From NCBI RefSeq assembly GCF_018812025.1, contig NC_063061.1, positions 29,514,585-29,578,584 on the forward strand: 64,000 nt of DNA, read 5' to 3'. The translations under genes were made by a program, and so were the position numbers. Of this stretch, positions 62,301-64,000 are shown piece by piece. Under the pieces are notes generated by a model, which was not told the origin of the DNA, did not search any database, and saw only the letters and a program-made list of their open reading frames with translations. This stretch comes from Megalobrama amblycephala (Eukaryota; Chordata; Actinopteri; Cypriniformes; Xenocyprididae). Position 1 is the first letter of the stretch. The number at the start of each line of letters is the position of its first letter.

Positions 62301-63865
62301 ATGGAATTTTGCCTAAAGTGAGGAAATGAAATTCTGTTTTGCATGTCTTACTCCTGTTCTTATGTTCGCCACTCCATCCAGGTCGAGGATCTTTTCCTCA
62401 CCTTTGCCAAGAAGGCCTCAGCCTTCAACAGCTGGTTTGAGAACGCTGAGGAAGATCTGACGGACCCTGTACGGTGCAACTCTCTGGAGGAGATTAGGGC
62501 CCTGCGGGACGCCCATGACGCCTTCCGCTCCTCGCTCAGCTCCGCAGAGGCCGACTTCAGCCAGCTGGCAGAACTTGATCGCCAGATCAAGAGTTACCAA
62601 GTGGTATCCAACCCATACACATGGTTTACCATGGAGGCTCTAGAGGAGACCTGGAGGAACCTTCAGAAGATAATCAAGGTGATGATGGGATCCTGAAGTA
62701 TTTAACTTGACTTGCATAATATCTGAAGCAGAAAATGTGCTTTGTAAATTGTAATGTTGACATGCGTTTTCTGTAAAGCTGCTTTGAAATGATATGTATG
62801 GGTGAAAAGCGTTATGAAAATAAATTTGAATTGAATTGGATAACTGGTTTAATTTGGCTTTGCTTTATAGGAGCGAGAGTTGGAGCTACAGAAGGAGCAG
62901 AGGAGACAGGAAGAGAATGATAAACTCAGACAAGAGTTTGCCCAACATGCCAATGCCTTCCACCAATGGCTGCAGGAGACCAGGTACAGGGGACCAGCAT
63001 GCACTACTTATTGTTGCGTTCTCTTTCATTGTAGTAAAAGAATAGTTAGCATTGTAGTTAGCTGAGGATTAAACACACCGCATGCAACACATTTGATTCC
63101 AATGCATGATGTCACACACATCTGTTTGAATTTAATCAAGCTTTCCTGATCTCCATGTAAATTTCTTAGACAGCCATTTTCATGAAGTCATTGCCTGCTT
63201 TGCCATGTTGTCTGTTTGGGTGAAGATCTATCTTCACATGGTCACACAATTTAAACCCATCTGGGGTTGATATTGCTACAGCAGTGCTTTGCGCTAGTCA
63301 CATGTGCTTTCATGTGAGTGTTGAGAAGTGGCGTTAATGTCACCGCTCAATGTTTTAATGTTTCTTTCTCTCTCCCTCCCTTATTTGTCTCTCTTTCCCC
63401 ATTCCTTCGGCCTACTTGCTGCTACCTTGATGCTTGGAATCATTTCTCTAATCAGGACATACCTTCTGGATGGGTTAATATCACAATTTTTTTCTATTTT
63501 ACTATAGTATGTTTGTGTGTGAGTGTGTATGAATCGTTTAATGGCATTTACATATGTCAGCCAATGGATGTCTAGGGATAAAAACAATAAGATAGGCATT
63601 TGGGAGTTTCAGGTCAGAATAGACCGATAATTAATTTGGTTAGAACTAATACAAGGTGCCATCAAGAAGAATCGCACTTTACGTATATTTTGCATATTTT
63701 ACCGTATGTTTTGACTATATATTTCCAGATGTATTCCTTTCTGTTTTTTCACACTCTTTTTCCATTCCCTCTTCATCTCCCACCTCCCCCGTCTCTGAAT
63801 AGCATAGCCTATCGGAGGGTAATCCGTGTCTATCAGTATGAAGTCGATGATGATCTTTCTGGAAG
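43092..63865 (+). CDS. sptan1: SPTAN1, alpha-II spectrin (C-terminus beyond window)
   Basis: The long, non-erythroid alpha subunit of spectrin. It pairs side-by-side with beta spectrin, and the tetramers cross-link actin under the plasma membrane. About 2,260 codons in 50 coding exons (ranges given in the block entries) join in phase from ATG at 43092 (context AAAATGG). The order is: an N-terminal partial helix that joins beta spectrin in tetramers ([19 protein letters not shown]), tandem triple-helical repeats of about 106 residues, an SH3 domain inserted at about residues 968-1025, a protease/calmodulin hinge at about 1174-1212, and more repeats. Identity with mammalian SPTAN1 as I recall it is very high. 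Missing at the right edge are the last repeat portion and the calmodulin-like EF-hands (human total about 2,470). Introns hold mobile elements, but no coding exon is broken by one. Confidence 0.97.
43349..43972. mobile_element. Fold-back DNA element in SPTAN1 intron 2
   Basis: 624 bp with long inverted ends: left GCCCTGTTAACACCTGGTAT, right ATACCAGGTGGAAACAGGGC. Complementarity extends about 55 bp through TTTTGGTTGATTGGATCACA AGTG / CACTTGTGATCCGATCGACC AAAA. Inner parts also pair (GTGGACAACGC... and TTGAAAGTGGACAAAATACC). No coding capacity. It begins only 20 bp after the splice donor of coding exon 1. Confidence 0.85.
48412..49039. mobile_element. Inverted-end element in SPTAN1 intron 15
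   Basis: 628 bp. Left end ATATGAAGAGTTCAGATGCA, right end TGCATCTGAACTCTTCATAT, exact inverts with AAAA inside. Short open frames within have no recognisable protein. It ends about 95 bp before the next exon. Confidence 0.8.
50448..50832 (+). CDS. sptan1: SPTAN1 exons coding the SH3 domain
   Basis: Exons 50448-50582 and 50684-50832. The SH3 fold reads [17 protein letters not shown], then [20 protein letters not shown], then [12 protein letters not shown]. The ALYDY motif, the WW pair and the PAAYV strand, which form the ligand groove of spectrin SH3, are all present. The domain interrupts a spectrin repeat, as in all alpha spectrins. A linker ([20 protein letters not shown]) follows and ends with a split glutamine codon that precedes the optional exon at 51284. 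Confidence 0.96.
51284..51343 (+). CDS. sptan1: SPTAN1 optional 60-nt exon (20-residue insert)
   Basis: AG/GT-bordered, 60 nt, with both ends in the same phase, so it can be skipped: the reading frame continues as CA|G TAT. It codes [20 protein letters not shown], the counterpart of the 20-residue insert after the SH3 domain described for mammalian alpha-II spectrin. Inclusion in this species is not shown by genomic sequence. Confidence 0.88.
51797..54007 (+). CDS. sptan1: SPTAN1 exons with the protease/calmodulin hinge
   Basis: Exons 51797-51995, 52091-52195, 53505-53537, 53661-53696, 53960-54007. The first two finish the repeat ([33 protein letters not shown]). The three tiny exons (11, 12 and 16 codons) code [23 protein letters not shown] and [16 protein letters not shown]. 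In mammals this hinge has the calpain cut (VY|GMM), the caspase site (DETD) and the calmodulin-binding stretch. Here the calmodulin-binding part is recognisable, the caspase-type site is DEAD, and the VYGMM text is absent. Confidence 0.92.
52248..52775. repeat. Interspersed repeat copy, best preserved (SPTAN1 intron)
   Basis: Left end CAAAAGTTTGGGATTGGTAA G, right end CTTACTGACCTCAAACTTTTG, about 528 bp. The interior has TTTGAAAGAAGTCTCTTATG, CACGTGATCCTTCAGAAATC and AAAGTTCAAAAGAACAGCAT. It is the clearest member of the family with copies at 3795, 18687, 24150 and 25324. No coding capacity. Confidence 0.75.
54664..57301 (+). CDS. sptan1: SPTAN1 exon block: central repeats
   Basis: Exons 54664-54755, 54883-55027, 55122-55303, 56142-56241, 56372-56569, 56667-56813, 56924-57027, 57139-57301. 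Landmarks: [108 protein letters not shown]. All borders are GT/AG and phases join. The last exon ends exactly before the optional 15-nt microexon. Confidence 0.95.
55378..56097. mobile_element. Fold-back DNA element in an SPTAN1 intron
   Basis: About 720 bp with inverted ends GGAGACAGAGCGCATTTAG (left) and GTCGCTCTGTCTCTATAG (right). Inner complementary pairs include TTGTCATTTCTGACTT / AAGTCAGAAATGACAA and AAGGTGTACAGCAAACAAG / CTTGTTTGCTGTACACCTT. A G8 run lies at about 55413-55420. It ends about 45 bp before the next exon (56142). Confidence 0.8.
57545..57559 (+). CDS. sptan1: SPTAN1 optional 15-nt microexon (LSKLL)
   Basis: CTGTCCAAGCTGCTG between a CTAG acceptor and a GTAAGT donor, phase 0 on both sides. 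It codes LSKLL, the 5-residue insert in repeat 15 known from mammalian alpha-II spectrin. Being so short, it is missed by most gene finders. Confidence 0.88.
57562..59438 (+). other. sptan1: SPTAN1 intron after the microexon
   Basis: 1.9 kb, A/T-rich, without a recognised exon. It holds a TG/TA run at about 58250-58290 and a probable repeat fragment around 58050-58250 (ATTCAGACACTTTGACCTGA ... CTGAATAAGTTTTGG). A 122-codon open frame at 58363-58731 has no recognisable protein. Confidence 0.5.
59439..62983 (+). CDS. sptan1: SPTAN1 exon block: C-terminal repeats
   Basis: Exons 59439-59570, 59660-59797, 60039-60143, 60236-60444, 60545-60665, 60788-60909, 61072-61204, 61341-61439, 61553-61712, 61820-61896, 62082-62291, 62382-62678, 62871-62983. 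Landmarks: [143 protein letters not shown]. The last ends in a split arginine codon (AG) that can join any of the following cassettes. Confidence 0.95.
63456..63473 (+). CDS. sptan1: SPTAN1 18-nt microexon (TYLLDG)
   Basis: GACATACCTTCTGGATGG after a CAG acceptor and before a GTTAAT donor. With the split arginine codon it reads R-TYLLDG, matching the 6-residue element of repeat 21 in mammals. The donor is weak, which agrees with regulated use. Confidence 0.82.
63803..63865 (+). CDS. sptan1: SPTAN1 63-nt exon, cardiac-type 21-residue insert
   Basis: After a TAG acceptor and before GTCTTC, 63 nt in the same phase as the microexon at 63456. It codes [20 protein letters not shown] and G. Its length and place in repeat 21 fit the heart-selective 21-residue insert (cardi+) reported for rat alpha-II spectrin. 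The tyrosine/arginine-rich, non-heptad text differs from spectrin repeats. The identification is from memory of length and position, not from alignment. Confidence 0.75.
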
Positions 63866-64000
63866 GTCTTCTCCCTTTTTTCCTTCTCTGATTGGCCTCT
63901 TACCCCTCACCCCACACCTTTTGGGTTTTCTTCTCATGCACTTGAGTCTGATCCCCACTGTAAAGGCTCTGTGTGTGTGTTCAATCCCTTTTACTAACAT
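63866..64000 (+). other. sptan1: SPTAN1 intron running off the window
   Basis: Intron sequence to the right edge; the next coding exon (expected to begin within the VEESGTLE region) is not in the window. Confidence 0.7.

Noticed and set aside
1..64000. tRNA, rRNA, snoRNA or bacterial-type operons
   Set aside because: None could be recognised by reading; small RNAs cannot be excluded without a covariance-model search.

Overview
This is eukaryotic DNA, almost certainly from a teleost fish and most likely a cyprinid. The genes are split into short exons with GT-AG borders. The exons encode vertebrate proteins recognised over nearly their whole length. The spaces between them are packed with fold-back/MITE-like repeats (TTAA-flanked families, a Tc1 relic, hAT-like elements) of the sort usual in cyprinid genomes. 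No species is claimed. There is no bacterial operon, CRISPR array or phage.

Layout, left to right. (1) FAM219A, minus strand, coding 15606 down to 171: six coding exons, 185 codons, complete. (2) A divergent intergenic gap of about 1.5 kb (15607-17120) with promoter-like motifs for both neighbours. (3) ODF2/cenexin, plus strand, 17121-29543: 19 exons, 828 codons, complete; the initiator ATG is the last three bases of exon 1. (4) A small THAP-domain gene, minus strand, 31491-30707: three exons, 187 codons, tail-to-tail with ODF2; the two may share a back-to-back poly(A) signal at 30324-30338. (5) SPTAN1 (alpha-II spectrin), plus strand: a probable non-coding first exon ending at 33707, a 9.4 kb first intron, then 50 coding exons from 43092 to 63865. 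About 2,260 codons are present (counting all optional exons), roughly nine tenths of the protein. The last spectrin-repeat part and the C-terminal EF-hand region lie beyond the right edge.

ODF2 is a centriole-appendage and sperm-tail scaffold. Alpha-II spectrin is the long membrane-skeleton subunit. FAM219A is a small conserved protein of unknown function. The THAP protein is a predicted DNA-binding factor. They do not form one pathway; the link is synteny. In mammals ODF2 and SPTAN1 also lie close together.

The most informative details are: four SPTAN1 optional cassettes that match the known vertebrate alternative inserts (20, 5, 6 and 21 residues); a hinge between spectrin repeats that lacks the mammalian calpain-cut tyrosine; a ten-unit 58-bp minisatellite inside a TTAA-flanked element, with a two-unit relative 13 kb away; a 626-bp palindrome larger than the mobile element at its centre; and several nested or abutting mobile elements. 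I found no wholly new biological system. The observations in Part 2 are gene-structure and repeat-biology points.
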